Shown: in pieces, positions 44,755 to 53,003 of the stretch | Layout: each line of letters opens with the position of its first letter | Numbering within the stretch: the first letter of the stretch is position 1 | Assembly: GCF_014635345.1 (NCBI RefSeq) | Contig: NZ_BMCU01000004.1 | Location: 186,001-250,000 of the forward strand | Length of the DNA: 64,000 nt | Direction: 5' to 3' | Source of the DNA: Rhodococcoides trifolii | GTDB taxonomy: Bacteria; Actinomycetota; Actinomycetes; Mycobacteriales; Mycobacteriaceae | Program-made: the position numbers and the translations under genes | The notes under the pieces: generated by a model | Told to the model about the DNA's origin: nothing | The model's input: only the letters and a program-made list of their open reading frames with translations | Databases searched by the model: none

Positions 44755-44799
44755 ATCGGGCACAATCGATCTCGCTCAGCGAGAAAGAAGCTCCCCGAT
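44755..44799. repeat. Hairpin repeat element, copy 1
   Basis: A 30-base sequence (44755-44784) recurs with one mismatch at 45702-45731. Inside it TCTCGCT and AGCGAGA form a stem. An outer ATCGGG/CCCGAT pair (44755-44760 and 44794-44799) encloses it, the same nested plan as copy 2. It sits in the SDR/AbiEi intergenic region. Confidence 0.7.
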
Positions 44800-44843
44800 C
44801 TTCTCGTGGAACCGCGGGGACAGTTCGATCCGTCCAAGGATGT

Positions 44844-45725
44844 ATGCAGCCTCCCGAGTTGAGCCGGATCCTCGCCAAGCAGGACGGCGTGATCAGCGCC
44901 GGGCAGGCACTGCGCGCCGGACTGAGTCGCGCGGCGATCGGCCGCCGCGTACAGACGGGTCGGTGGCGATCGGTCGGCCCCGGCGTCTACCTCAGCGCGG
45001 ACCGTCAGCTGACCGACGCGGCTGAACTTCGAGCTGCTGTTCTCGGGGCAGGTGATCGTGCATGCGCCTACGGGCCGAGTGCACCGTGGTGGCACGGCCT
45101 ACTGGATCGTGCGCCGCAGAAGCAGTGGGTGACAACGCCACGTCGGCGCAATATCAAGCGTGGCAACGGAATCACGGTGCGCAGACGCGACCTGCAGTAC
45201 CGGGATGTCGACACGGTCCGCGGGTTGCGGGTGACGAATGTGCCGCTGACGGTGCTCGAAGCGGCCGTTCTCGTGCCCGATGGATCACGGCTGATGGATC
45301 GCGCCCTCCAGTTCAAGACCAATCTTCCGATACTGACGGCGGTGCACGAACTTCATGCGGGCCGTGCGGGAAGCGTGGAAGCCGCACGGCTATTGCGTAT
45401 CGCTGCCGAGGGAGGACACTCGGAAGCCGAACGCATCCTGCTTCGCTTGCTTCGTGGAGCCGGAATCACCGGATGGCGTACCCACGTGAAAACCTGTGGC
45501 TACGAGGTGGACGTAGCGTTCGCTGTGCAACGGGTAGCCATCGAGGTGGACGGCTGGGCCTGGCATCGAGATGTCGAACGGTTCGACCACGATGCTCACC
45601 GGCAGAACGTGTTGATCAATGCGGGTTGGCACGTTCTTCGTTTCACCTATCACCGGATCGTCGGGGACCCGTCAGGCGTCCTTCTCGAAATCCGGCGAGC
45701 GATCGGGCACAATCGATCTCGCTGA
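44844..45725 (+). CDS. AbiEi-like/DUF559 protein
   Basis: A 293-residue protein. An AbiEi-type winged-helix N-terminus (about 5-50, AKQDGVISAGQALRAGLSRAAIGRRVQTGRW) is joined to a C-terminal DUF559 domain (about 190-290) resembling Vsr-type nucleases (YEVDVAF, AIEVDGWAWH, GWHVLRFTYHRI). Such genes are often annotated as type IV toxin-antitoxin antitoxins, but no AbiEii toxin gene is adjacent. Its last codons lie in the second copy of a repeat that also precedes the gene. Confidence 0.78.
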   Translation: MQPPELSRILAKQDGVISAGQALRAGLSRAAIGRRVQTGRWRSVGPGVYLSADRQLTDAAELRAAVLGAGDRACAYGPSAPWWHGLLDRAPQKQWVTTPRRRNIKRGNGITVRRRDLQYRDVDTVRGLRVTNVPLTVLEAAVLVPDGSRLMDRALQFKTNLPILTAVHELHAGRAGSVEAARLLRIAAEGGHSEAERILLRLLRGAGITGWRTHVKTCGYEVDVAFAVQRVAIEVDGWAWHRDVERFDHDAHRQNVLINAGWHVLRFTYHRIVGDPSGVLLEIRRAIGHNRSR

Positions 45726-45749
45726 GCGAGATAGAGAGTGCCCGATCGC
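45699..45749. repeat. Hairpin repeat element, copy 2 (terminator-like)
   Basis: The outer arms GCGATCGGGCAC (45699-45710) and GTGCCCGATCGC (45738-45749) are perfect complements. The inner ATCTCGCT (45716-45723) and AGCGAGAT (45725-45732) are also perfect. The 30 bases 45702-45731 repeat those at 44755-44784. Lying between convergent genes, it could terminate both transcripts, though it has no T-run. Confidence 0.75.
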
Positions 45750-45768
45750 CGCTAGTCGTCCGGACACA

Positions 45769-47244
45769 TCACTCGGCCCGTTCCTGGACCAGCTCGTGAC
45801 CCTGACCGACGCGGTCCTCGGTCCCGCCTGATGTGGGCGCCACGAAGCGCGGGATGAATGCGGCGAGCACGAACGACAGCACGGCAGCCCCCGCCGCCAC
45901 GCCCATCGTGACGTGGAAGGCGGCCTCCGACGGAATCGACCGGCCGCCGAGGTCGATCGTCATCTGCGCGAGGATCACACCGGCGACGGCACTCGCGAAC
46001 GATGTTCCGAGAGAACGCATCAGCGTGTTGAAGCTGTTGGCTGCACCGGTCTCCGATGCGGGGACGGCGCCCATGATGAGTGCGGGCATGGCGCCGTATG
46101 CGAGGCCGATGCCGGCGCCGATGACCATGGAGATGACGACGAGAAGCCAGACGGCGCTGAGGGTGACGACGCCGATGAAGTATCCGGCCGCGATGACGAC
46201 CGCGCCCAGCATCAGAGTGGTCTTGGGTCCACGGGTGGTGGTGATCCGTGCGGACAGCGGGGCGACGAGCATCATGATGACTCCCGACGGTGCCATCACG
46301 AGGCCGGCGGCCAGGATCGACTGACCGAGGCCGTAGCCCGTGGCCGTGGGGAGCTGCAGTACCTGCGGGAACACCAAAGACATTGCGAACAAGGCAAATC
46401 CGATGGCGATGGACGCGAGGTTCGTGAACAACACCTGACGCCGGGTGGTGACGCGCAGATCGACCAACGGCAGCGGGGTGCGCAGCTCCCACCACGCCCA
46501 GAATGCGAACGCGGCGAGGGACAAGGCAAGCATGCCCAGCGTCGTGCCACTGGTCCATCCCCAACTCGACCCCTTCGAGATGGCCAGGAGGAGTGAGACG
46601 AGAGCGATCGACAGCGACGCGGCACCGGGGAAGTCGAAGCTGCCCCCGGCTCGGACCGTCGACTCGGGGACGACGGCGACAACCAGAGCGGTCACGACGA
46701 CACCGAGCGCAGCCGACGTCCAGAAGAGGTAGTGCCAGTCGGCGTACTCGGCGATGAGGGCGGCAGCCGGAAGGCCCAGTGCGCCACCGACTCCCAGCGA
46801 TGCGCTCATCAGGGCGACGGAGCCGGCCAGCTTCTCGCGAGGAAGGACGTCGCGCATGACGCTGATACCCAGTGGGATCACGCCCGATGCGAGGCCTTGC
46901 AGCACTCGACCGACGATGAGCGGCAGAACGGTGTCACTGAGTGCGCCGACGACCGAACCGACGACGAGCAGAGCGAGTCCGACGAGCAGCAGCCGACGCT
47001 TTCCGAACATGTCGCCGAGGCGGCCCATCACCGGTACCGCCACGGCGCCGGCCAGAAGGGTGGCCGTCACGACCCATGCCGTGTTCGCAGCGGACGTGTC
47101 CAGCAGCGTCGGTAGTTGCGGGATGATGGGAATGACGAGCGTCTGCATCAAGGCGACGACGATGCCGGCGAAGGCGAGGACCGCGACGATTCCGTTGGTG
47201 CCCTGAGCTTTCGGCGCCGTGGCGTCCGGTGAACGTGTGGACAT
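45769..47244 (-). CDS. MFS multidrug exporter (DHA2-like)
   Basis: A 491-residue transporter with about 14 hydrophobic helices. It carries the loop GRLGDMFGKRRLLLVG and a motif-C-like GVGGALGLP. The ATG at 47244 is preferred because GGAGGA lies six bases upstream; GTG 47250 would leave no spacing. It is divergent from a TetR gene across a strong inverted repeat, so it is probably induced by a drug or metabolite that binds that regulator. Confidence 0.9.
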   Translation of the reverse strand: MSTRSPDATAPKAQGTNGIVAVLAFAGIVVALMQTLVIPIIPQLPTLLDTSAANTAWVVTATLLAGAVAVPVMGRLGDMFGKRRLLLVGLALLVVGSVVGALSDTVLPLIVGRVLQGLASGVIPLGISVMRDVLPREKLAGSVALMSASLGVGGALGLPAAALIAEYADWHYLFWTSAALGVVVTALVVAVVPESTVRAGGSFDFPGAASLSIALVSLLLAISKGSSWGWTSGTTLGMLALSLAAFAFWAWWELRTPLPLVDLRVTTRRQVLFTNLASIAIGFALFAMSLVFPQVLQLPTATGYGLGQSILAAGLVMAPSGVIMMLVAPLSARITTTRGPKTTLMLGAVVIAAGYFIGVVTLSAVWLLVVISMVIGAGIGLAYGAMPALIMGAVPASETGAANSFNTLMRSLGTSFASAVAGVILAQMTIDLGGRSIPSEAAFHVTMGVAAGAAVLSFVLAAFIPRFVAPTSGGTEDRVGQGHELVQERAE

Positions 47245-47280
47245 CGCCACTCCTCCAGTAAACCGTTGGTAAAGTTTTTA

Positions 47281-47315
47281 AATCAACTGACTTAGAGAAT
47301 TTAAGTCATGTGATT
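47281..47315. promoter_or_regulatory. TetR operator-like inverted repeat
   Basis: AATCAACTGACTTA at 47281-47294 is matched in reverse by TAAGTCATGTGATT at 47302-47315 (12 of 14), with seven bases between. It lies in the AT-rich MFS/TetR intergenic region. Confidence 0.65.
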
Positions 47316-47341
47316 GAATATGGCAAACGGAGGAGATGCAC

Positions 47342-47950
47342 GTGCACGGTGACGACACGCGAGACGTGATCATTGCGGCCGCCGAGGAGTTGTTCGCCGA
47401 GCGCGGTGTGTTTGCGGTGTCGAACAGGCAGGTGAGCGAAGGCGCGGGACAGCGAAACAGCTCGGCCGTCGGCTACCACTTCGGGACCAAGGACGACCTG
47501 GTGCTCGCGATCGTCCAGAAGCACGCGGTGCCGATCGAGGAGAGTCGGAAACGGCTGCTGGCAGAGATCGAAGGATCGACCGACCTCCGTGACTGGGTCA
47601 CGTGCCTTGTCGTGCCCTACATCGAACACCTCGTCACGATGGGGGCGCATTCGTCGTATGCGCGATTCAGTGCGCAGGTCATGACCGACCCGGCGCTGCG
47701 CGGGGTGATCTACGAAACCGCCTTGGAGTCACCGGCATTGCGCCGAATTCTGGCCGGACTGCAGAGCTGTGTCCGAGATCTGCCACCCTCGGTCCGCGCA
47801 GCGCGCGGCGACATGGCTCGACAACTCATCGTCCACATGAGTGCCGAGCGCGAGCGCGACGCCACGGGGAACTGGGCGGATTTCGGCGCAGACCTGGTGG
47901 ACGCGATCGTCGGGATGTGGAGCGCGCCGGTCAGTCGGACGTGGGCGTGA
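47342..47950 (+). CDS. TetR-family regulator of MFS gene
   Basis: A 202-residue TetR regulator. Its N-terminal HTH includes RQVSEGAGQRNSSAVGYHFGTKDDLVLA. GGAGGAG at 47329-47335 touches an ATG at 47336, so the GTG at 47342, six bases further on, is the better start. It is divergent from the DHA2 exporter and probably represses it. Its last 20 bases overlap the convergent WhiB gene. Confidence 0.88.
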   Translation: MHGDDTRDVIIAAAEELFAERGVFAVSNRQVSEGAGQRNSSAVGYHFGTKDDLVLAIVQKHAVPIEESRKRLLAEIEGSTDLRDWVTCLVVPYIEHLVTMGAHSSYARFSAQVMTDPALRGVIYETALESPALRRILAGLQSCVRDLPPSVRAARGDMARQLIVHMSAERERDATGNWADFGADLVDAIVGMWSAPVSRTWA

Positions 47951-48209
47951 CGTACGTCCGGCGCTTGCGCCTGTCGGTCTCCGACAGCCCTCCCCAGACG
48001 CCGTGGCGCTCGTCGACGGCCAGCGCGTAGGCGCGGCACTCGGTGAGGACGGGGCATTGCTCGCAGATTTTGCGGGCTTTGGCGACCAGGATGCTGCGAG
48101 CGTGCCCGCGTTCGTTCTCGGGCGGATAGAAGACGTCGGCGTCCATTCCGCGGCATGCCGCCCCGAGACGCCATTCGGCCTGATCGAATGCGGGGGAATT
48201 GGTGGTCAT
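47931..48209 (-). CDS. WhiB-family iron-sulfur regulator
   Basis: A 92-residue WhiB protein. Four cysteines (Cys19, Cys49, Cys52, Cys58) should hold a [4Fe-4S] cluster, and the GVWGG turn is at 70-74, followed by the basic DRRKRR tail. The ATG at 48209 has GGAG nine bases upstream. The subtype cannot be fixed by eye; it does not look like a clear WhiB1, WhiB2 or WhiB7. WhiB proteins act with the main sigma factor in redox or drug responses. Confidence 0.9.
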   Translation of the reverse strand: MTTNSPAFDQAEWRLGAACRGMDADVFYPPENERGHARSILVAKARKICEQCPVLTECRAYALAVDERHGVWGGLSETDRRKRRTYVTPTSD

Positions 48210-48445
48210 CGATTCGGCTCCGGCCGGCAATCGGGCATCGAATGCGTTGCTCGACATACAGATCGAGCGCTGTCCTGTGTTCCCGGGCGAAGAGTCGACG
48301 ACGTGGCCTGTGCGGCGACGACGTGGATCCCGGTTCGGCTGTTGTCCCCAGCAATCTCCAGTGCATACTCCCCGACAGGTTTTGTCAATTTCTCACATCG
48401 GACCGGTGGCGTCGTGAGGAATCACAACCTGGTTGAGTACCCGTC

Positions 48446-49345
48446 ATGAGCTCACGCCGTGCTGCCGCGTTCGTTGCTGCGTTCGTGTCGGCTGCCACCC
48501 TCGTCGGATGCTCGTCGGCGACGACCGACGCGCCGCCCCCCGTCACCACCTCGCGCGTCGATTCGCCGTCGCCGTTCGTTGCGCTCGAGAGTCGCGACTC
48601 GGCCCGACTCGGAGTCGCCGCTATCGACCTGTCGTCGGGTCGGACCCAGAACAATCGGTCCGACGAACGATTCCCGTTCTGCTCCACGTTCAAGGTCTAC
48701 GCGGTGGGTGCGGTGCTCGCGGCCGTGGACGCAGGCCGATTGTCGTTGTCCGACACCAGAATCGTCACCGCCGAGGACAAGGTGCCCGGATCTGCGGTGG
48801 ACTGGCCCGCCGGGTCGACGGTCACCGTCGCCGACCTCGCGTCTGCCGCTCTCACCAAGAGCGACAACACCTCCGGCAATCTGCTCATTCGGGAAGCCGG
48901 AGGAACTGCTGCGCTGACATCGTTTGCGCATTCGTTGGGAGACAACGAGTTCCGGCTCGACCGCACGGAACCCGAGCTGAACACCGCGATTCCGGAGGAC
49001 CCGCGCGACACCACCACACCTGCCTCGTTGGCCGCCGGATATCGGACTCTGCTCGACGGCGACGTGCTGAGCGGGCCGTCCCGCGAGCAGTTGCTCACGT
49101 GGATGGGGAGCACCGAGACGTCCACCGCGCGGTTCCGGGCTGGCATTCCCGAGGGATGGACGTCGGCCGACAAGACGGGCACCGGAAGCTACGGCGTATC
49201 GAACGACGCGGGGCTTCTGCTCGGCCCGGACGGTCGACGGATTCTCCTCGTCGTTCTGAGCACCACAACGTCCGGCGACGAGAACGCGCCGGCCATGAAC
49301 GCACTGGTGGCGGACACGACGCGTCTCGTCGTCGCGGGCTCGTGA
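48446..49345 (+). CDS. Class A beta-lactamase, lipoprotein
   Basis: A 299-residue serine beta-lactamase with all catalytic motifs: Ser80-x-x-Lys83 (CSTFK), Ser139-Asp-Asn141, Glu175 with Asn179 (EPELN), and Lys243-Thr-Gly. A lipoprotein signal peptide ends in LVGC (Cys22), so it is probably anchored to the outer face of the membrane. It should confer intrinsic resistance to penicillins. No regulator or mobile element is attached, so it looks chromosomal and long-resident. Confidence 0.93.
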   Translation: MSSRRAAAFVAAFVSAATLVGCSSATTDAPPPVTTSRVDSPSPFVALESRDSARLGVAAIDLSSGRTQNNRSDERFPFCSTFKVYAVGAVLAAVDAGRLSLSDTRIVTAEDKVPGSAVDWPAGSTVTVADLASAALTKSDNTSGNLLIREAGGTAALTSFAHSLGDNEFRLDRTEPELNTAIPEDPRDTTTPASLAAGYRTLLDGDVLSGPSREQLLTWMGSTETSTARFRAGIPEGWTSADKTGTGSYGVSNDAGLLLGPDGRRILLVVLSTTTSGDENAPAMNALVADTTRLVVAGS

Positions 49346-50245
49346 TCAGACCGGGACGGCGTCGGCCAGGAACGCGAGCTGATCGGCGATGACGGTGGGG
49401 AACAGCGGTTCGACGTAGGGGTCGAAATGTCCGCCCGGGTAGGTCTTGACGACTCCGTTCCGGATCTTGGACGCGGCCTTCAGTGCGACCGCGGTGGGAG
49501 TGATCGAATCCTCGGTCACGATCTGCACCAGCGCGGGGCAGGTGATCGCCGACGCGTGGCGCCCCGGCGAGTAGAGGCCGATCCGCAGCAGAATCCGCCC
49601 CGCGACGTCCATGGGATAGGCGTCCGGCGTCAGCCCCGATTCCGAGATCAGCTTGGAGTAACCGGGCTCGGCGTCCGGGGTGGCCATCACCGCTTTCGAG
49701 CCCGGCGTACCGGCGGCGGCAACGTAGAGAGGTGCGCGCCCGAGCAGGCTGCGTACCTGATCGCCGAGGGCGTACGGGGCGAGGCGCAGAGACTGCTTGA
49801 CGCCGGTGGCGCGCACCGCGGCCGGCCCACTGATGTGGGGAACCTGCGCGATGACGGCAGCGAGCGGCTCGCCGGATGCCGCGAGTGTGATGACGTGTCC
49901 GCCGGAGAACGATGTTCCCCACGCGACGACCTTTCCGGCGTCGACGCCGTCCAGGGCGCGGGTGAATTTCAGAGCGCTGCGCCAGTCGTCGAGCTGGGCG
50001 TCGATGTCGAGCACTTGCCGGGGTTCACCCTCGCTCTCACCGAAGCCGCGGTAGTCGAAGACCACCACGGTGTACCCGGCGTCGGCGAATCGCTCGGCGT
50101 AGGCGTAGAGCCGCAGAGCTCGGACTCCGTTGAAACCGTGCGCCATGACCACGGCCGGACCGGTCTGCGACTCGGGCCGAAAGACCGCGGCCGCGCAGCG
50201 AACCCCCCTCGAATCGAACTGTTCCTCGGTGCGTGTGAACCCCAC
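49346..50245 (-). CDS. Alpha/beta hydrolase
   Basis: A 299-residue cytoplasmic hydrolase (dienelactone hydrolase/acyl-peptidase-like fold). It has MAHGFNG, the YRGFGESEG loop, nucleophile elbow GTSFSGG and a late GGHFDPY histidine. It starts at GTG 50245 after AGGGGGG. It stops directly against the beta-lactamase gene. Substrate unknown. Confidence 0.87.
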   Translation of the reverse strand: MGFTRTEEQFDSRGVRCAAAVFRPESQTGPAVVMAHGFNGVRALRLYAYAERFADAGYTVVVFDYRGFGESEGEPRQVLDIDAQLDDWRSALKFTRALDGVDAGKVVAWGTSFSGGHVITLAASGEPLAAVIAQVPHISGPAAVRATGVKQSLRLAPYALGDQVRSLLGRAPLYVAAAGTPGSKAVMATPDAEPGYSKLISESGLTPDAYPMDVAGRILLRIGLYSPGRHASAITCPALVQIVTEDSITPTAVALKAASKIRNGVVKTYPGGHFDPYVEPLFPTVIADQLAFLADAVPV

Positions 50246-50311
50246 GTCGTAACCCCCCTTGTTCGGTGATCAAGACAAGTTAGCACCGGCTCGACGGGGT
50301 CGACCGATCGG

Positions 50312-50698
50312 TCATCCCAAGCCGAACGGCGAATGCCTCTTCTCGTACGCCTCACGCTCGGCGTCGATGCGTTGCTGTTTCTTCGGGTTCTGCAACGTCG
50401 GGGGCAAGCCGTGCCGTTCGAGGCGGCGCATGCGGTTCTGCTCCATGTACGCGGCGGTGTAGAACAGCGCGAGTAGCACGCCGAGCAGGATCATCGCGCC
50501 GCGCAGCCACAGTTCACCGGGAAACAGCAGGAACGCGGCGAACACCGGTGAGAACAGCACCATGTTGCGCGCGAGGTGCCGCGGGACCGCTCTCGGACCG
50601 ACGAGGTCGTTGCGCACCCAGTCCTGCATCGAGGGGGGAAGGGTGCGGCCGGCGGCATAGCCGAGCCATTGAATCGGGTTGGGTCGGGTGGTGCTCAT
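50312..50698 (-). CDS. DUF5313 membrane protein
   Basis: A 128-residue protein of the actinobacterial DUF5313 family: NPIQWLGYAAGRTLPPSMQDWVRNDL, then two hydrophobic helices (about 45-85) and a basic, charged tail. Function unknown. Its ATG overlaps the MarR gene stop (ATGA), so it is translated with the regulator and may be part of its response. Confidence 0.85.
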   Translation of the reverse strand: MSTTRPNPIQWLGYAAGRTLPPSMQDWVRNDLVGPRAVPRHLARNMVLFSPVFAAFLLFPGELWLRGAMILLGVLLALFYTAAYMEQNRMRRLERHGLPPTLQNPKKQQRIDAEREAYEKRHSPFGLG

Positions 50699-51132
50699 AT
50701 AGCTCCAGCTGTCTGTGCGGCGGTGTTGATGCGGGTGAGAACGGAGTGCAGTTCGACGATCTCGTCCATCTCGACTCCGAGTTTGTCCATCACGGCACCG
50801 GGAATCGCGAGCGCCTCGTTCCTCAATTCGGAGCCGGCGTCGGTCAGGGAGACGAGGAGTGTCCGTTCGTCGCCTTCGGCGCGGGTGCGGGTGAGCAGGC
50901 CCGCCGCTTCGAGTCGCTTCAGCAGCGGCGACAGGGTGGGCGAATCGAGTTGGAGGGCCGCGCCGATCTGCTTGACGGACATCGGCGAGTTACCCCAGAG
51001 GGCGAGCATCACCAGGTACTGCGGGTGGGTGAGACCCATCGGTTCGAGCAGCGGGCGGTACACCGCGAGGACTGCGCGATTGGTGACGGCCAGAGCGAAA
51101 CAGACCTGACGATCGAGGGCGAGGGGATCCAC
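50695..51132 (-). CDS. OhrR-type MarR regulator
   Basis: A MarR regulator of about 145 residues. Near the N-terminus it has LDRQVCFALAVTNRAVLAVYRPLL, which places a cysteine (Cys11) where OhrR proteins carry the peroxide-sensing cysteine. The winged helix follows (SVKQIGAALQLDSPTLSPLLKRLEAAGLLTR). The GTG at 51132 is preferred over a TTG at 51168. No ohr gene is adjacent; the coupled gene is DUF5313. Short AGTTCG/CGAACT arms (51151-51156, 51176-51181) upstream could be its operator. Confidence 0.85.
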   Translation of the reverse strand: MDPLALDRQVCFALAVTNRAVLAVYRPLLEPMGLTHPQYLVMLALWGNSPMSVKQIGAALQLDSPTLSPLLKRLEAAGLLTRTRAEGDERTLLVSLTDAGSELRNEALAIPGAVMDKLGVEMDEIVELHSVLTRINTAAQTAGAI

Positions 51133-51198
51133 GGCCGCCAGTGTAGTCACAGTTCGTGCACTAACCAATAGCGTGCGAACTAATTGACCGGCACGAAA

Positions 51199-51230
51199 AA
51201 CGGGGAGCCTCCCGCAGGAGACTCCCCGTT
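51199..51230 (-). terminator. Rho-independent terminator after mihF
   Basis: AACGGGGAGCCTCC at 51199-51212 pairs with 51217-51230 apart from one mismatch. On the minus strand the stem is followed by a T-run, so it ends the mihF transcript before the MarR gene. Confidence 0.85.
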
Positions 51231-51243
51231 CGACGAGCGTGCG

Positions 51244-51555
51244 TCAGGCCAGTGCGGCCAGAAGCTGCGTGCGCTGGGCCGTGCCCAGTCCGCCGATGCG
51301 TCGCGTCGGGGTGATCCCGATGGTGGTCATGAGTTCGGCAGCTTTGACCTTGCCGACGCCGGGAAGTGACTCGAGGGCGTACGAGACCTTGGTCTTCGCC
51401 ACGATCGCGTCGTCGGCGGACTTGTCGAGGAGCGACTGGAAGGTCAGCTCTCCGGCCTTGAGCTGTTCACGCAGCTTGGTGCGCGCCGTGCGGGCTGCAG
51501 CAGCCTTGGCGAGGGCGTCGGCGCGCTGTTCGGGGGTCAGTGTGGGCAATGCCAT
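51244..51555 (-). CDS. mihF: Actinobacterial integration host factor mIHF
   Basis: A 103-residue nucleoid-associated protein of the mycobacterial IHF family. MALPTLTPEQRADALAKAAAAR starts a long helix, and LPGVGKVKAAELMTTIGITPTRRIGGLG is the helix-two-turn-helix DNA-binding core. It compacts DNA and supports phage integration and replication in relatives. In mycobacteria the gene lies next to gmk; here it stands alone between a terminator and a gene-poor stretch. Confidence 0.92.
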   Translation of the reverse strand: MALPTLTPEQRADALAKAAAARTARTKLREQLKAGELTFQSLLDKSADDAIVAKTKVSYALESLPGVGKVKAAELMTTIGITPTRRIGGLGTAQRTQLLAALA

Positions 51556-51899
51556 TGGGTGTCGGCCTTTCGTGTTGCGGTGTGGTCACAGTAAGCCAGA
51601 AGACCGACAGTCTATGGACCCACCTCGTTCGGCGAGTCAGACACCGTGGGCGAAATCGCGGAGCTCGCTACGCTCGGTGTCCGCCGTCACGGCAGTCGTC
51701 CATATCACTCTCGGGAGCAGGTAGAACCCGAGCGCCTCGATCGACCAGCAGGTCCACGGTACCGGTCGCGGTGAGCGTCACGCCCCGGTGCACCCGGTTC
51801 TCGGCGGTTTTCGCCTCCGAATCGGTCCTGTCGCGGGAGTCACGTGTGTTCTCCGCCGACGACGGGTAACCCGACGCACAACAGAAAGCAGGTTTCGAC
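51556..51899. other. Intergenic region, no gene seen
   Basis: About 340 bases between the divergent mihF and NAD(P)-binding genes. It must hold the promoters of both. Open frames here lack plausible starts and coding character. No clear operator or repeat was seen. Confidence 0.5.
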
Positions 51900-52949
51900 G
51901 TGCGTGTTCTCGTCACGGGTTCCACCGGCTACATCGGGTCTCGATTGATCCCGATCCTTCTCGACCGGGGGCACGACATCGTCGCGGCGATGCGCGACCC
52001 GAAGAAGAAGAACAACTTCGCGTGGGGTGACCGCGTGGAGACCACACACTTCGATCTGGACGACCACGATTCGTTCGACGACGCGACGGTCGGGGTCGAC
52101 GCGGTCGTCTATCTCGTCCACTCGATGGACGAGGGCGACTTCGTGACCAAGGACCGGGAGGCGGCGGAGCGTCTGGCGCGTGCTGCCGAGAAGAACTCGG
52201 TGGGCCGGATCGTCTACCTGTCCGGCACCGTGCCCGACGACGGCACGGCGCTGTCGGATCACATCAAGTCCCGTTTGCAGGTCGAGGAAGCGTTCGACGC
52301 CGGCGCCGTCGACTCCACTGCATTGCGTGCCGCGATCATTCTCGGTTCGGGTTCCACGTCCTTCGAGCTGGTCCGCCGGATGAGCGAACGACTGCCCGTC
52401 ACGCCCATTCCCACCTGGATGAAGCGGAAGGTGCAGCCCATTGCGGTGGCCGACGTACTGACCGTCATCGCCGAGGCACTCGGTCCGACGGCGAAGCCCG
52501 GGTCCTTCGACATCGGAGGCACCGAGGTGCTGACGTACCCGGAACTGCTGAAGACGTACGCGCAGGTTGCCGGGTTGCGACGGCCGCAGGTGTCCATTCC
52601 GTTTCTGCCGACGGCGCTCGTGGGGCGCTCCGTCGCGGCCATCACTCGGATGCCGAAGGGCACCGTGGTCTCGTTGGTCGAGAGTCTCGAGCACGACATG
52701 GTGGTCCGCCGCGGGAATGCAGCGATCGACGTCTTCGGAATCGAGAAGCCGATCGCGCTCACCGAGGCTCTGGCGCGCGCTATCACCGTTCGGTCCGGAA
52801 ACGGAACCGAATCGGACGTCGACCCACTGGCCGCTGCCGACACCGATCCGGTGTGGGCCGGCGGCGTCGTCTCGATCGAGTCGGGCAAGGTCGAGCACCG
52901 TCCGGCAGGGTTGATCTCGCGGGCACTGCTGGGGGCAACGCGTCGCTGA
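51900..52949 (+). CDS. NAD(P)-binding atypical SDR
   Basis: A 349-residue NmrA/extended-SDR-like protein. It has the Rossmann motif VTGSTGYIGSRL and VVYLVHSMDEGDF, VYLSGTVPDD and HIKSRLQVEEAF, as in the actinobacterial DUF2867-neighbouring reductases. It starts at GTG 51900. A hairpin follows the stop. Possible roles are quinone or sugar-nucleotide metabolism; none can be shown. Confidence 0.83.
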   Translation: MRVLVTGSTGYIGSRLIPILLDRGHDIVAAMRDPKKKNNFAWGDRVETTHFDLDDHDSFDDATVGVDAVVYLVHSMDEGDFVTKDREAAERLARAAEKNSVGRIVYLSGTVPDDGTALSDHIKSRLQVEEAFDAGAVDSTALRAAIILGSGSTSFELVRRMSERLPVTPIPTWMKRKVQPIAVADVLTVIAEALGPTAKPGSFDIGGTEVLTYPELLKTYAQVAGLRRPQVSIPFLPTALVGRSVAAITRMPKGTVVSLVESLEHDMVVRRGNAAIDVFGIEKPIALTEALARAITVRSGNGTESDVDPLAAADTDPVWAGGVVSIESGKVEHRPAGLISRALLGATRR

Positions 52950-52958
52950 TACGACAAA

Positions 52959-52990
52959 AGGCGCGAACTCTCCGGGGAGAGTTCGCGCCT
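52959..52990 (-). terminator. Rho-independent terminator of minus-strand operon
   Basis: A perfect 14-base stem (52959-52972 with 52977-52990) has a four-base loop. Its minus-strand 3' side runs into TTTTG, so it terminates the LapA/small-protein transcript. The same stem may also stop the convergent plus-strand gene. Confidence 0.8.
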
Positions 52991-53003
52991 CGAGCGGGAG
53001 TAT

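Noticed and set aside
48228..48241. 14 bases shared with the start of the hairpin repeat near 44749
   Set aside because: The match stops before the hairpin and no inverted arms follow; a 14-base coincidence is plausible at this GC content.
51668..51925. 85-codon minus-strand frame in the mihF upstream region
   Set aside because: It overlaps the start of the NAD(P)-binding gene and has a low-complexity polar translation without a ribosome site.
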